Of a stretch of 26,876 nt of DNA, positions 1 to 8,261 are shown piece by piece. The position numbers and the translations under genes are program-made. Every line of letters starts with the position of its first letter. Positions within the stretch are counted from its first letter, which is position 1. The notes beneath the pieces are model-generated. The model saw only the letters and a program-made list of their open reading frames with translations. It was not told the origin of the DNA and did no database searches. This stretch comes from CAYXEN01 sp964464035 (lineage in GTDB: Bacteria > Krumholzibacteriota > Krumholzibacteriia > WVZY01), in NCBI GenBank assembly GCA_964464035.1, contig CAYXEN010000036.1, forward strand, positions 1-26,876, given 5' to 3'.

Positions 1-140
1 GCGCGGCGGGGGCCCCGGATCGCCGCCACCCGCTGCATGGTGCTAAGAGCCAGAGTGCCGCGGGTCCTGTCGGCGATCTCACCCCACCGTGCTCGCTTCG
101 CTGCGCGCGGCGGGGGCCCCGGATCGCCGCCACCCGCTGC
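1..140. repeat. 36-bp perfect direct repeat, two copies
   Basis: Positions 1-36 and 105-140 are identical over 36 of 36 bases, a 104-bp period. The unit is very GC-rich and includes the palindrome GGGGCCCC. Similarity continues weakly after each copy (ATGGTGCT versus TTGGGTGCT). The first copy begins at the window edge, so the repeat may extend or continue to the left. It lies directly downstream of the rhomboid gene, 11 bp from its stop codon, and no coding region covers it. It may be part of a dispersed intergenic repeat family, but only two copies are visible here and no function can be given. Confidence 0.75.
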
Positions 141-151
141 TTGGGTGCTTT

Positions 152-889
152 CTAGTACCGTCTGTCGGCGGCGCGCAGCCACTTGAGCTTTTCCCTGGCC
201 ATCGCCTTGATGAGAACGATGCCGGTCAGGAAACCTCCTATGTGGGCGAACCAGGCCACGCCCCCCTGGTTGATGCCGGCGCCCAGGGAGCTCATTCCGC
301 TGAAGGCCTGCAGGATGAACCAGAAGAATAGGATGAAGGCGGCGGGAAGCTCGACCAGGCGGATGAAGAATATGATGAAGACGAGCGTGAGCACCCTTGC
401 CCGCGGGTAGGCTATCAGGTAGGCGCCGAGGATGCCGGCCACCGCCCCGCTGGCTCCCACCGTGGGGATGGGGGAGTTGAATTGGACGATCGTGTGAGCG
501 AAGGCGGCGATCACGCCGCAGGCGATGTAGAAGAAGAGGAACTTGAAGGGCCCGAGGAGGTCTTCGATGTTGTTTCCGAAGATCCAGAGATAGAGCATGT
601 TGCCGAAGATATGAAGGAAGCTCCCGTGAATGAACATCGATGAGAAGATCGTCATGTATATGATCGGCGGACCCGCTTGATGGATCAAGGGCAGGCCGTA
701 GTAACGCCCGACGAGGTCGACGCCGTGACTCAGTTCGTAGGGGGTGGCTCCGTAGGCGGCTACGAACGCGCCTAGATCGGGCCCGAGCGTCAACTCGTAG
801 AGGAATACGACGACATTCGTCGCTATCAGCGTGATGGTCATGTAGGGGAAGTTCACCGTGGGGTTTATGTCCTTTATCGGCAGGAACAT
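152..889 (-). CDS. Rhomboid family intramembrane serine protease
   Basis: A 245-residue polytopic membrane protein that should cleave transmembrane substrates within the bilayer. The family signatures are present. The catalytic serine motif GASG is at 145-148 (Ser147), with the partner His216 in the AHIGG segment of the last membrane helix. The HGS-LHIFGNM segment at 88-97 matches the conserved histidine/asparagine loop of bacterial rhomboids. About six hydrophobic segments are visible, and the length is usual for bacterial rhomboids. The ATG at 889 directly follows the stop codon of the upstream glycosyltransferase gene, and AAGGAG lies 8 nt before it, so the two genes are translationally adjacent in one operon. 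The natural substrate cannot be told from the sequence. Confidence 0.93.
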   Translation of the reverse strand: MFLPIKDINPTVNFPYMTITLIATNVVVFLYELTLGPDLGAFVAAYGATPYELSHGVDLVGRYYGLPLIHQAGPPIIYMTIFSSMFIHGSFLHIFGNMLYLWIFGNNIEDLLGPFKFLFFYIACGVIAAFAHTIVQFNSPIPTVGASGAVAGILGAYLIAYPRARVLTLVFIIFFIRLVELPAAFILFFWFILQAFSGMSSLGAGINQGGVAWFAHIGGFLTGIVLIKAMAREKLKWLRAADRRY

Positions 890-1579
890 CTAGAGAACTC
901 CTTTGCGGTCGGCTATCTTTTGCAGCACTTTCTCGGTCTCCATGAGCCTTCCGCTCTTTTCCAAGCGCTTTGCGTACATCATCACGCGCAACAGTCTCAA
1001 CGTGTCTACTTCATCCACATCGTACCACAATGGAAAGAGCGAGAGCGATAGACCCAAGGCCTCGGTTTTCTCGAGAGTCTCCTTCAGGACGGCGCTCTCT
1101 CCCCAGCTTATTCCATCGAACAACTCTTCGTGCGGTGATTTCATTCCTATCATGTAGTATCCGCCGTCGGCGCAGGGGCCTAGGACGAGGTCTTTGTGTT
1201 TCAGTTTCTGATAAGCCCTCTTGATATACTTGAGAGGGAGATCCGGACTGTCGGTCCCCACGACGACTCCCACGCAGCCGTCTTGCGCCAGGAGGATCTT
1301 GAAAGCATTGAGGAGTTTCTCTCCGAGAGAATCGCCCGTTTGCGGAACCAGATCGAAGTTGCCCGGTACGTAGGCCCTGATCGCTTCGTCGTCATCCCCG
1401 TCGTAGAAGACAGTGACGGCGATCTTCTTCAGCTTCGCCAGCCTGCCGACGAAGTCCCTGAAGAAGGCGAGTGACAATTCGGCCGCTTCTTCCTCCGACA
1501 AGGGCGGCACCAGGCGTGTTTTCACTCTCCCTTCCCGGGGGATCTTCACGAAGATGCCGAGTTTCTTGAAATAGGCCAT
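890..1579 (-). CDS. TIGR04282/DUF2064-like glycosyltransferase
   Basis: A 229-residue soluble protein with a GT-A/nucleotidyltransferase-type fold. Near the N terminus it has KIPREGRVKTRL, matching the K-P-G-x-VKTRL nucleotide-binding signature of the TIGR04282 family. GTDSPDLP in the middle is the expected metal/nucleotide motif, and GPCADGGYYMIGM matches the family's GPxxDGGYxLIG block. Some members are linked to arsenosugar biosynthesis, but nothing else of that pathway is present, so the substrate is unknown. The ATG at 1579 (MAYFKKLGIF...) is preferred over the one at 1618. The upstream start would lie only a few bases from the predicted transcription start, and family homology begins just after 1579. 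It is the first gene of a two-gene leftward operon with the rhomboid protease. Confidence 0.85.
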   Translation of the reverse strand: MAYFKKLGIFVKIPREGRVKTRLVPPLSEEEAAELSLAFFRDFVGRLAKLKKIAVTVFYDGDDDEAIRAYVPGNFDLVPQTGDSLGEKLLNAFKILLAQDGCVGVVVGTDSPDLPLKYIKRAYQKLKHKDLVLGPCADGGYYMIGMKSPHEELFDGISWGESAVLKETLEKTEALGLSLSLFPLWYDVDEVDTLRLLRVMMYAKRLEKSGRLMETEKVLQKIADRKGVL

Positions 1580-1629
1580 ACAATCGCTCTCTCTTTGCAC
1601 CGCAACGGAATGTTTCAAGAAGCCCGTAT

Positions 1630-1658
1630 ACTATAATAAAAAGAGCCCGCGAGATAAA
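1630..1658 (-). promoter_or_regulatory. Promoter of the glycosyltransferase-rhomboid operon
   Basis: On the minus strand, TTTATC (+ coordinates 1653-1658) and TATAGT (1630-1635) are separated by exactly 17 bp. The -10 matches TATAAT at 5 of 6 positions; the -35 is weak (3 of 6). Transcription would begin near 1623, giving about 44 nt of leader before the start codon at 1579. Confidence 0.55.
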
Positions 1659-1737
1659 GCCCCAAGAGCCGCGCGGGGAGGATTTTCAGCATGGCGGAAC
1701 CTATTGTCGTGCAAGGCGTTCGCGCATTTGAAATAGC

Positions 1738-1766
1738 TTGACTTTTCGAAGCAAAAGGACTAAGTT
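1738..1766 (+). promoter_or_regulatory. Candidate promoter of the nuo operon
   Basis: TTGACT (5 of 6 to the -35 consensus) at 1738-1743 is followed after 17 bp by TAAGTT (3 of 6) at 1761-1766, in an AT-rich stretch. This would give a nuoA leader of about 200 nt. A second possibility is TGCTCA (1905-1910), 17 bp, TATAGT (1928-1933), with a better -10 and a poor -35. The sequence does not decide between them. Confidence 0.35.
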
Positions 1767-1976
1767 TTTTTTGCGCGTTATTGTGAAAAATGGCACAAGG
1801 CCTCGGCGACATGCTTTGGGCCGCTTTTGCTTCTTGGCTTGAATGCGGTGAATCAAGGTGATGGGCCGCTAGGATGCATCACCCCCGATGACGTGCCCTT
1901 GGGATGCTCACTCCGAGGGACGATCCTTATAGTCCTTAATAGCGTATCGACGACGCAACAACCAATCAGGTCGGCC

Positions 1977-2339
1977 ATGCTGCTTGCGCAGGAATACATA
2001 CCGATCCTAGTTCTTCTCGCTCTGGCGCTCGTCGTTCCCATCGCCATGGTGGGAATGGCCTCGATGGCCTGTCGCAGGAAACGCACTCCTGCCAAGCTCA
2101 TGACGTTCGAGTGCGGCAACGATCCCGTCGGCAGCCCGCGCTCGCGCTTCTCGGTGCAGTTCTTCCTCGTCGCCCTCCTTTTCATCATTTTCGACGTCGA
2201 AGTCGTTTTCATCTTTCCCTGGGCCGTCCTCTTCAGGAAACTCGGGCTCTACGGTTTCGTCGAGATGGCGGTCTTCATCTTCATCCTGGTCCTGGGACTT
2301 TTCTATGTCTGGAAGAAAGGGGCCCTCGAGTGGGAGTGA
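1977..2339 (+). CDS. nuoA: NADH-quinone oxidoreductase subunit A
   Basis: A 120-residue membrane subunit of complex I that packs beside NuoH and NuoJ near the quinone cavity. Three hydrophobic segments are visible. The diagnostic loop and second helix read FECGNDPVGSPRSRFSVQFF then IIFDVEVVFIFPWAV, matching the family blocks YECG-x-P-x-G and FDxEvvFlyPWA. The frame is open upstream to 1827, but those 50 residues are low-quality and unlike NuoA. The ATG at 1977, with AGG about 6 nt upstream, starts at the normal family position. It is the first gene of the nuo operon, and its TGA overlaps the alternative GTG start of nuoB. Confidence 0.95.
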   Translation: MLLAQEYIPILVLLALALVVPIAMVGMASMACRRKRTPAKLMTFECGNDPVGSPRSRFSVQFFLVALLFIIFDVEVVFIFPWAVLFRKLGLYGFVEMAVFIFILVLGLFYVWKKGALEWE

Positions 2340-2347
2340 AGGTCGGC

Positions 2348-2857
2348 ATGAAGAACGAAACCGGCGTGATCACGACCCGGGTGGAGGAAGTCATCAAGTG
2401 GGCCCACAAGAATTCCCTCTGGCCGATTCCATTCGGCACCGCGTGCTGCGCGATCGAGTTCATGGGAGTGGTATCCAGCGTTTTCGACATATCGCGCTTC
2501 GGGGCCGAGCTGGTCAGGTTTTCCCCCCGGCAATCGGATCTCATGATCGTGGCGGGAACCATAAACTACAAGATGGGGCCCGTCCTCAAGCGCATCTACG
2601 ACCAGATGTGCGAGCCGAAATGGGTGATCTCGATGGGCGCGTGCGCTTCCTCGGGAGGTTTCTACGACAACTATGCGACCATCCAGGGCATAAACCAGAT
2701 CATACCGGTGGATGTCTTCATCCCCGGATGTCCTCCGCGCCCGGAAGCGATACTCAACGCAATAGTGAAAATGCAGGAGAGGATCGGCAGGGAAAGGGCT
2801 TTGCGAAAACCCTCCCGGCAAGCAAATGATTCCGAGGATCAGGAGCGGAAATCGTGA
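2348..2857 (+). CDS. nuoB: NADH-quinone oxidoreductase subunit B (cluster N2)
   Basis: A 169-residue peripheral-arm subunit carrying [4Fe-4S] cluster N2, the last electron carrier before quinone. All four ligands are present: the tandem Cys33-Cys34 (GTACCAIEFM), Cys99 (MGACASSGG) and Cys128 (PGCPPRP). The C-terminal 25 residues are charged and probably disordered. I chose ATG 2348, which has AAGG 5 nt upstream. A GTG at 2336 overlapping the nuoA stop would add four residues. It overlaps nuoC by 4 nt. Cluster N2 normally receives electrons from NuoI, which is not encoded in this operon. Confidence 0.97.
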   Translation: MKNETGVITTRVEEVIKWAHKNSLWPIPFGTACCAIEFMGVVSSVFDISRFGAELVRFSPRQSDLMIVAGTINYKMGPVLKRIYDQMCEPKWVISMGACASSGGFYDNYATIQGINQIIPVDVFIPGCPPRPEAILNAIVKMQERIGRERALRKPSRQANDSEDQERKS

Positions 2858-3369
2858 GTGAATTGGAAGAGTTGCAGGCGGTGGTAGCCGAGATGAAGGC
2901 CGGCCTAGACGGGGCCGTTCTGGGGGTGGATACCTCGCACGGCGACATGACGGTGCTGGTGGACGACTCCAAGGTGCATGAGGCGCTGGCATTCCTGAAA
3001 GCCAACGGCTTCAATCAGCTCCTGGACATAGGGTGCGTCGACTGCCTCCACCTGAAAAGGGAGCGGCGTTTCGAGATCGTGTACATTCTCTACTCGATCC
3101 CCCGCAACCTGCGCATGAGGTTGAAGATCACTCTTCCCGGCGACGCCCCCGTGGTTCAGAGCGCGACGGACCTGTGGCGGGCGGCCGACTGGGCGGAGAG
3201 GGAGGCGTTCGACATGTTCGGCGTCAGGTTCGAGGGGCATCCCAACTTGAAGAGGATTCTCTGCCATCACGAGTTCGAGGGGCACGCCTTGCGCAAGGAC
3301 TATCCGATAATGAAAGGCCAGTGGTGCAGCGGCACCAGGGATCTTCGGGAGGACATCGAAAAGGATTAG
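2854..3369 (+). CDS. nuoC: NADH-quinone oxidoreductase subunit C
   Basis: A 171-residue soluble subunit (30-kDa subunit family) that helps assemble the NuoB/NuoD hydrophilic core; it binds no cofactor. The C-terminal half has the family signature AEREAFDMFGVRFEGHPNLKR followed by an EGHALRKDYP segment. The GTG start at 2854 overlaps the nuoB stop (GTGA) and has AGGAG 8 nt upstream, so translational coupling is likely. It is separate from nuoD, unlike the nuoCD fusion of E. coli. Confidence 0.96.
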   Translation: MSELEELQAVVAEMKAGLDGAVLGVDTSHGDMTVLVDDSKVHEALAFLKANGFNQLLDIGCVDCLHLKRERRFEIVYILYSIPRNLRMRLKITLPGDAPVVQSATDLWRAADWAEREAFDMFGVRFEGHPNLKRILCHHEFEGHALRKDYPIMKGQWCSGTRDLREDIEKD

Positions 3370-3399
3370 AGAACGCTTCGCCGCACGGCGTCGGTATCG

Positions 3400-4689
3400 A
3401 TGCCCGACCGGCGATCGGAATTCGAAAAAGAGCAGATGACGAAAGATAAAGGCATAACAAACGCCGGTGAGACAACCGGCGATACATTGGAATATACGGA
3501 CGAAACGACGCTGGGGGACATCGACCACGAGCCGATGTACATAAACATCGGCCCGATCCATCCCGCCACGCACGGAACTTTCAGGATCTTCTGCAAGCTG
3601 AGGGGTGAGCGGATCGAGCGGTCGGCGGTCGAGATAGGCTTCCTCCACCGCGGTTTCGAGAAGATAGTGGAGACCAAGCATTATCCCCAGGTCGTCCCCT
3701 ACACGGATCGGTTGAACTATTGCAGCGCCCTCGTGAACAACGTCGCCTACTGCAAGACTGTCGAAAAGCTCATGGGGCTCGAGATTCCCGAGCGGACGAA
3801 ATTCATCCGTGTGATCATCATGGAGATCCAGAGGATAATGGATCACATGATCTGCATCGGTGCGAACCTCGTGGACGTCGGGGCGCTCACGAACTTCTGG
3901 TATTTCTTCAACGCGAGGGAAAAGCTCAACCACGTGATAGAAGCTCTCACGGGGGCCAGGCTCACTTACTCCTATGTCCGCATAGGAGGGCTTGCCTGGG
4001 ACCTGCCCTCCGGTTTCGAAGAGAACGTGCGGGAAGCCCTCAAGGTGGTCCCCAAGGCCATCGACGACGTTACGGGCCTCGTCAAGCGCAACAGGATTTT
4101 CATCGACAGGACCGTGGGCGTCGCCCCCATATCGGCGGAAGAGGCGATAAGCTACGGTTACACCGGCCCTTGTCTTCGTGCCTCGGGCGTGGAGCATGAT
4201 CTTCGCAAGGCCAGGCCCTACTATCATTACGACGAGTTCGATTTCGAAGTTCCCATCGGCGAGAACGGCGATTGCTACGACCGGATCTTCGTGCGGATCG
4301 AGGAGATGTACGAGAGCCTGAAGATAATCGAGCAGGCTCTCGAGATGCTCCCCGGCGGACCCGTGAACGTGGACGACAAGCTGGTGACTCTGCCCCCCAA
4401 GCAGAGAGTCTATTCGCAGATGGAGGCTCTCATCAATCACAGCAAGTTGATCATAGAGGGTATCAAACCGCCCGCCGGCGAGGTGTACGACTCGATCGAG
4501 GCTCCCAACGGCGAGCTCGGTTTCTACATCGTGAGCGACGGATCTTCGCATCCGTATCGAATCAAGGTGCGCCCCCCGTGCTTCTACCTGATGAGTTCCC
4601 TTTCCAGGATAATCCAGGGCGGGCTCATCGCGGACGTGGTGGTGGCGCTGAGCGGTCTCAATATCATAGCCGGCGAACTCGACAGGTGA
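3400..4689 (+). CDS. nuoD: NADH-quinone oxidoreductase subunit D
   Basis: A 429-residue 49-kDa-type subunit that forms the quinone-reduction chamber with NuoB. Homology begins near residue 46 with YINIGPIHPATHGTFR, whose histidine loop contacts the quinone headgroup in known structures. The DRLNYCSALVNNVAY segment holds the conserved quinone-site tyrosine. The C terminus reads DVVVALSGLNIIAGELDR, close to the family ending D-x-V-x-x-LG-SLDxVxGExDR. The first 45 residues are acidic and variable. ATG 3436 (MTKDKG...), preceded by a purine-rich stretch, is a credible alternative start, because 3400 has no good ribosome site. The gap to nuoC is 30 nt, or 66 nt if 3436 is used. Confidence 0.96.
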   Translation: MPDRRSEFEKEQMTKDKGITNAGETTGDTLEYTDETTLGDIDHEPMYINIGPIHPATHGTFRIFCKLRGERIERSAVEIGFLHRGFEKIVETKHYPQVVPYTDRLNYCSALVNNVAYCKTVEKLMGLEIPERTKFIRVIIMEIQRIMDHMICIGANLVDVGALTNFWYFFNAREKLNHVIEALTGARLTYSYVRIGGLAWDLPSGFEENVREALKVVPKAIDDVTGLVKRNRIFIDRTVGVAPISAEEAISYGYTGPCLRASGVEHDLRKARPYYHYDEFDFEVPIGENGDCYDRIFVRIEEMYESLKIIEQALEMLPGGPVNVDDKLVTLPPKQRVYSQMEALINHSKLIIEGIKPPAGEVYDSIEAPNGELGFYIVSDGSSHPYRIKVRPPCFYLMSSLSRIIQGGLIADVVVALSGLNIIAGELDR

Positions 4690-4704
4690 GAGGTGCCCGA
4701 TTCG

Positions 4705-5220
4705 ATGGAAGGCAGGACCGAAATAATAGAGTTCGACGAGAATAGGGAGAAGCGCTTCCGCGAAACGCTCGCCAAGTATCCCACGGCCCAGGCTGCGCTC
4801 CTTCCCGCCCTCTGGATCGCGATCGAGCAATTCGGAGCGCTCTCCGACGAGGTGCTGGAATACGTCGCCGGCAGGCTCGACTTGTCTCCCGTCCACGTGT
4901 TCGCCGTGGCCGAGTTCTATACGATGTTCAATCGCGAGCGGCGGGGAAGGTACCACATCCAGCTCTGCCGAAACCTCTCGTGCACACTCCTGGGCGCCGA
5001 AGACGTTCTCTCCTTGCTGGAGGAAAAGCTTGGCATAGGGCCGGGAGGCAAGACTCCGGACGGGCTTTTCAGCCTGGAGCTGGTGGAGTGCCTCGGCTCC
5101 TGCGGCACCGCTCCGGTGATGCGCATCAACGATACGTACTACGAGAATCTCGACAGGGACAGGGTGAGCGAGATCATCGAAGCCTGCAGGAACGGCGGGC
5201 CTCCGGAAGGGGGAGAGTGA
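4705..5220 (+). CDS. nuoE: NADH-quinone oxidoreductase subunit E (cluster N1a)
   Basis: A 171-residue thioredoxin-like ferredoxin of the NADH-dehydrogenase module. It should hold [2Fe-2S] cluster N1a next to the FMN of NuoF. The ligands Cys88, Cys93, Cys129 and Cys133 are present in the usual C-x4-C ... C-x3-C arrangement (CRNLSC and CLGSC). The N-terminal helical domain contains the family-like ALLPALWIAIEQFGALSDEVLEYVA region. ATG 4705 is chosen because a perfect GAGGTG ribosome site ends 9 nt before it; the in-frame GTG at 4693 lies inside that site. It lies 15 nt after nuoD. Confidence 0.95.
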   Translation: MEGRTEIIEFDENREKRFRETLAKYPTAQAALLPALWIAIEQFGALSDEVLEYVAGRLDLSPVHVFAVAEFYTMFNRERRGRYHIQLCRNLSCTLLGAEDVLSLLEEKLGIGPGGKTPDGLFSLELVECLGSCGTAPVMRINDTYYENLDRDRVSEIIEACRNGGPPEGGE

Positions 5221-5248
5221 CGGCTTCCGCCGGGACGGCTGAGGAAAA

Positions 5249-6541
5249 ATGAGCACCAGGATACTCAGCATAAACTTCGACAAGAAAGACTCGCACCGGC
5301 TCGAAGTGTACGAGGCTTCGGGCGGTTATCGGGCTTTGCGCAAGGCTTTGGGCAAGAAACCCGACGAAATAATAGAAGAGGTGAAGAAGTCGGGCCTCAG
5401 GGGAAGAGGCGGAGCCGGTTTCCCGACGGGGGTGAAATGGAGCTTCGTTCCCAAGGATACCGACAAGCCCAAGTACCTCTGCGTGAACGCCGACGAAGGG
5501 GAGCCGGGGACGTTCAAGGACCGCAAGATTCTCGAGCTCGATCCCCACAGGCTGATAGAGGGAATAATCATAGCTTCCTATGCGGTGGGGATCCACAAGG
5601 CCTTCGTGTACGTGCGCGGCGAATACGCATTTCCAGCGCGGCGACTGGAGGAAGCGGTGCGCGAAGCGTACGAGAAGGGATACCTGGGCGCGAGCGTACT
5701 GGATTCGGGATTCGCTCTGGACATAGTGGTCCATCGCGGCGCCGGGGCCTACATCTGCGGGGAGGAGACGGGACTCATCGAATCGCTCGAGGGCAAGAAG
5801 GGCCAGCCCCGCCCCAAGCCCCCGTTTCCGGCCGTGGTGGGGGTCTTCGGTTGCCCGACGGTGGTTAACAACGTGGAGACCCTGTCCGTCCTGCCCTTCA
5901 TAATCGGGGAGGGTGCAGGCAAGTATGCGAGCCTCGGCACGGAGAAGAGCACGGGGACGATGCTCTTTTCCGTGAGCGGAATGGTCGAGAAACCCGGCGT
6001 GTACGAGCAGGAGTTCGGAATCAACATCTGGGATTTCATCCAGACGAGGGCCGGCGGGGTGAAGGGTGGAAAGGCGCTCAAGGCGGTCATCCCCGGCGGA
6101 TCCTCGAGCCCCATTCTCACCGCGGACGAGGCGAGAAACACGAATCTCGACTACGAATCCCTGGCCGAGAGGGGATCGATGCTCGGTTCGGGCGCGATGA
6201 TCGTCCTCAGCGAGGACGTCTGCATAGTGAAGGCTCTCAAGGTGGTGAGCAGGTTCTACGCCCACGAGTCGTGCGGCCAGTGTCCGCCCTGTCGCGAAGG
6301 CACGGCGTGGCTGGCCAGGATCGTGGAAAGGATCGAGGCGGGCGGGGGAAAGATGAGCGACCTGGACCTCATCCTTCGCATCTGCTCGAACATGAAAGGA
6401 ACCACGGTCTGCGTGCTCAGCGACGCGGCGGCGATGCCGGCGGAGAGCTACGTGCGGAAGTTCCGGTCGGAATTCGAGGAGCACATAAAGCATCGAGGTT
6501 GCCCGTACGGGGCGAAGCTGGAGCGCTCGGGCGGAAGATGA
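5249..6541 (+). CDS. nuoF: NADH-quinone oxidoreductase subunit F (NADH/FMN site)
   Basis: A 430-residue catalytic subunit that oxidises NADH with FMN and passes electrons to cluster N3. The glycine-rich nucleotide loop GLRGRGGAGFPTGVKW is at 50-64, and the FMN-binding NADEGEPGTFKDR is near 80-92. ICGEETGLIESLEGKKG lies in the middle of the protein. Cluster N3 has all its ligands: Cys342, Cys345 and Cys348 in SCGQCPPC, plus Cys388. The length is normal for the family. The ATG at 5249 has GAGG 4-5 nt upstream. Its presence with NuoE and NuoG shows that this is a true NADH-using complex I, not the 11-subunit ferredoxin/F420 type. Confidence 0.97.
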   Translation: MSTRILSINFDKKDSHRLEVYEASGGYRALRKALGKKPDEIIEEVKKSGLRGRGGAGFPTGVKWSFVPKDTDKPKYLCVNADEGEPGTFKDRKILELDPHRLIEGIIIASYAVGIHKAFVYVRGEYAFPARRLEEAVREAYEKGYLGASVLDSGFALDIVVHRGAGAYICGEETGLIESLEGKKGQPRPKPPFPAVVGVFGCPTVVNNVETLSVLPFIIGEGAGKYASLGTEKSTGTMLFSVSGMVEKPGVYEQEFGINIWDFIQTRAGGVKGGKALKAVIPGGSSSPILTADEARNTNLDYESLAERGSMLGSGAMIVLSEDVCIVKALKVVSRFYAHESCGQCPPCREGTAWLARIVERIEAGGGKMSDLDLILRICSNMKGTTVCVLSDAAAMPAESYVRKFRSEFEEHIKHRGCPYGAKLERSGGR

Positions 6542-6597
6542 TTCGTCCGGGCGGCTTCTGAGCCGCGGTGGAAACCGCAGCGCGGGAAGATGCAAGC

Positions 6598-8208
6598 ATG
6601 GCGATCAAACTCAAGATAGACGGCAAGGACTACGAGGTGGATGAGGGCCTTAGCCTGCTCGAGGCATGCAAGAGCGTGGGGATCAGGATCCCGCACTTCT
6701 GCTACCATCCCGGCCTCGGCCCCGACGGCAATTGCCGCATGTGCCAGGTCGAGATCATAACAGAGCGCGGGGCGCAGCTGGTCATCTCGTGTAACACGCC
6801 CGCCAGGGACGGGATGGTGGTGGAGACGCAGAGCGAGAGGGCGAGGAGAGTGCGTGCCGCGGTGGAGGAGTTTCTCCTGCTCAACCATCCTCTCGATTGC
6901 CCCATATGCGACAAGGCGGGAGAGTGCACGCTTCAGAACTACTACATGGCTCACGACCGCGGGGACAGTTTCCAGGAATTCCCGAAGATCAAGAAACGCA
7001 AGGCGGTGAGCCTCGGCGAGACGCTGGTGCTAGACCAGGAACGTTGCATACTCTGTGACCGTTGCGTTCGTTTCTTGCGCGACGTGGCGGGCAGCGAGGA
7101 GTTGTACATTGCCGGCCGGGGGCACAAAGCATATCTAACGACTTTCCCCGGCAAGGAGGTCACGAGTCCATATTCATTGAACACCGTCGATCTCTGCCCG
7201 GTGGGGGCGCTCACCTCCAAGGATTTCCGCTTCCACTCGCCCGCGTGGTTCTTGAAGAAGACGCCGTCGGTCTGCACGACTTGTTCGCGGGGATGCTCGA
7301 TCACGATCGATCATCGCGACGGAAAGGTCTACCGCCTGCGCCCGAGGTACAACCCCGATGTGAACGGCTACTGGATGTGCGACGAGGGCAGGCTCAATTA
7401 CAAGTTCGTGAACGAGGATCGCGTGGAATCCTTCGTGATCCGTGGAGACGGGGCTGGAGTGGAAGTCACCCGCGACGAGGCGATCGCCGGAGCTTCGAGC
7501 TTGCTGGGATCCGATTCCGCCGGGGGATCCGGGATCACTCTCCTTGCTTCGGCCTCCAGCACGCTGGAAGAGATGTTCCTCCTGAAGCTCCTCGCGGAGG
7601 CGTTGCCGGCAGGCGTTTCGGTGCAGGTCGTGCTCCACGTGCCCGACGGTGAAGAGGACGATCTCTTGCGAAGGGGTGACCGGCATTCGAACCGAAAGGG
7701 CGCCGAACTCCTGGGCATTCCGGTCGTCGATCTCAGGGACGGCGCCGGAGGAAGCGGGCTGGAGGATCTTGCAGCCGGCGGGACCGTTCTGGCGACGGGA
7801 TTCGATTACGGAGTGAGTTCCGGGTTACGCGACATATTGAAGAAAGCGGGCAAACTCGTGCTGCTCGCCGCTCGCGACGCCGGGATCGCGCAGCAGGCGG
7901 ACGTCGTGTTTCCGTCGATGACTTTTGCGGAGAAAGCGGGTATAGTCGTCAACTTCGAGGGAAGAGCACAGGAACTACACCCTGCCAACGTAGGCAACAA
8001 TCACGTCCCCTCCGGATTCGATCTTCCGGCAAGAGGCGTGAGCCAGTGGAGGATTCTCGCCGACCTGCTCGGCGCTCTGGGCGAAGGAAGGGGAGCGTTC
8101 GACGATATCGGGTCGGTGAGGAGAGCGATCACGGAGCGCGAGCCGTCTTTCAGGGGAGTGGACCTGGTGGATATGGGTGATACGGGCGTTACCGTGAGAA
8201 ACGATTGA
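6598..8208 (+). CDS. nuoG: NADH-quinone oxidoreductase subunit G, short form with N7 site
   Basis: A 536-residue FeS subunit. The N-terminal ferredoxin domain has the [2Fe-2S] N1b ligands Cys35, Cys46, Cys49 and Cys65. The His97/Cys101/Cys104/Cys110 set forms N5, and Cys150/153/156/200 forms N4. A fourth set, Cys226, Cys229, Cys233 and Cys261, has the CxxC-x3-C-x27-C spacing of the off-pathway cluster N7 found in Thermus and E. coli. The C-terminal molybdopterin-oxidoreductase-like part is only about 270 residues, much shorter than the 700-900-residue NuoG of E. coli and others. Neither CxxCxxCxxxCP motif of NuoI is fused to it. ATG 6598 is preferred over GTG 6568: GGGAAGA lies 7 nt upstream and the protein then begins MAIKLKIDGK, where the domain starts. 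Confidence 0.95.
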   Translation: MAIKLKIDGKDYEVDEGLSLLEACKSVGIRIPHFCYHPGLGPDGNCRMCQVEIITERGAQLVISCNTPARDGMVVETQSERARRVRAAVEEFLLLNHPLDCPICDKAGECTLQNYYMAHDRGDSFQEFPKIKKRKAVSLGETLVLDQERCILCDRCVRFLRDVAGSEELYIAGRGHKAYLTTFPGKEVTSPYSLNTVDLCPVGALTSKDFRFHSPAWFLKKTPSVCTTCSRGCSITIDHRDGKVYRLRPRYNPDVNGYWMCDEGRLNYKFVNEDRVESFVIRGDGAGVEVTRDEAIAGASSLLGSDSAGGSGITLLASASSTLEEMFLLKLLAEALPAGVSVQVVLHVPDGEEDDLLRRGDRHSNRKGAELLGIPVVDLRDGAGGSGLEDLAAGGTVLATGFDYGVSSGLRDILKKAGKLVLLAARDAGIAQQADVVFPSMTFAEKAGIVVNFEGRAQELHPANVGNNHVPSGFDLPARGVSQWRILADLLGALGEGRGAFDDIGSVRRAITEREPSFRGVDLVDMGDTGVTVRND

Positions 8209-8261
8209 GCTTCGTCCGCTTCGGCGGGGATTTCAGGATCGACATAAGTGGTGCTTGGAAG

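Larger units (their letters stand above)
1580..1976. other. Divergent promoter region between glycosyltransferase and nuoA
   Basis: No convincing gene is found here. Open frames exist on both strands (for example an N-terminal extension of nuoA from 1827), but they show no family similarity. The region is locally AT-rich at 1720-1790 and holds the leftward promoter at 1630-1658. Rightward candidates for nuo are at 1738-1766 and a TATAGT -10-like hexamer at 1928-1933, 44 bp before the nuoA ATG. Confidence 0.6.

Noticed and set aside
1791..1812. TGGCAC resembling a sigma-54 -24 element upstream of nuoA
   Set aside because: The expected TTGC -12 element at the right spacing is absent.
1827..1976. 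N-terminal extension of NuoA from an upstream ATG
   Set aside because: The added 50 residues do not resemble NuoA, which starts directly before its first membrane helix at 1977.
2905..5283. Very long minus-strand open frame (792 codons) opposite nuoC/nuoD/nuoE
   Set aside because: It is an antisense shadow of GC-rich coding DNA, with no family similarity and no ribosome site; the plus-strand genes are certain.
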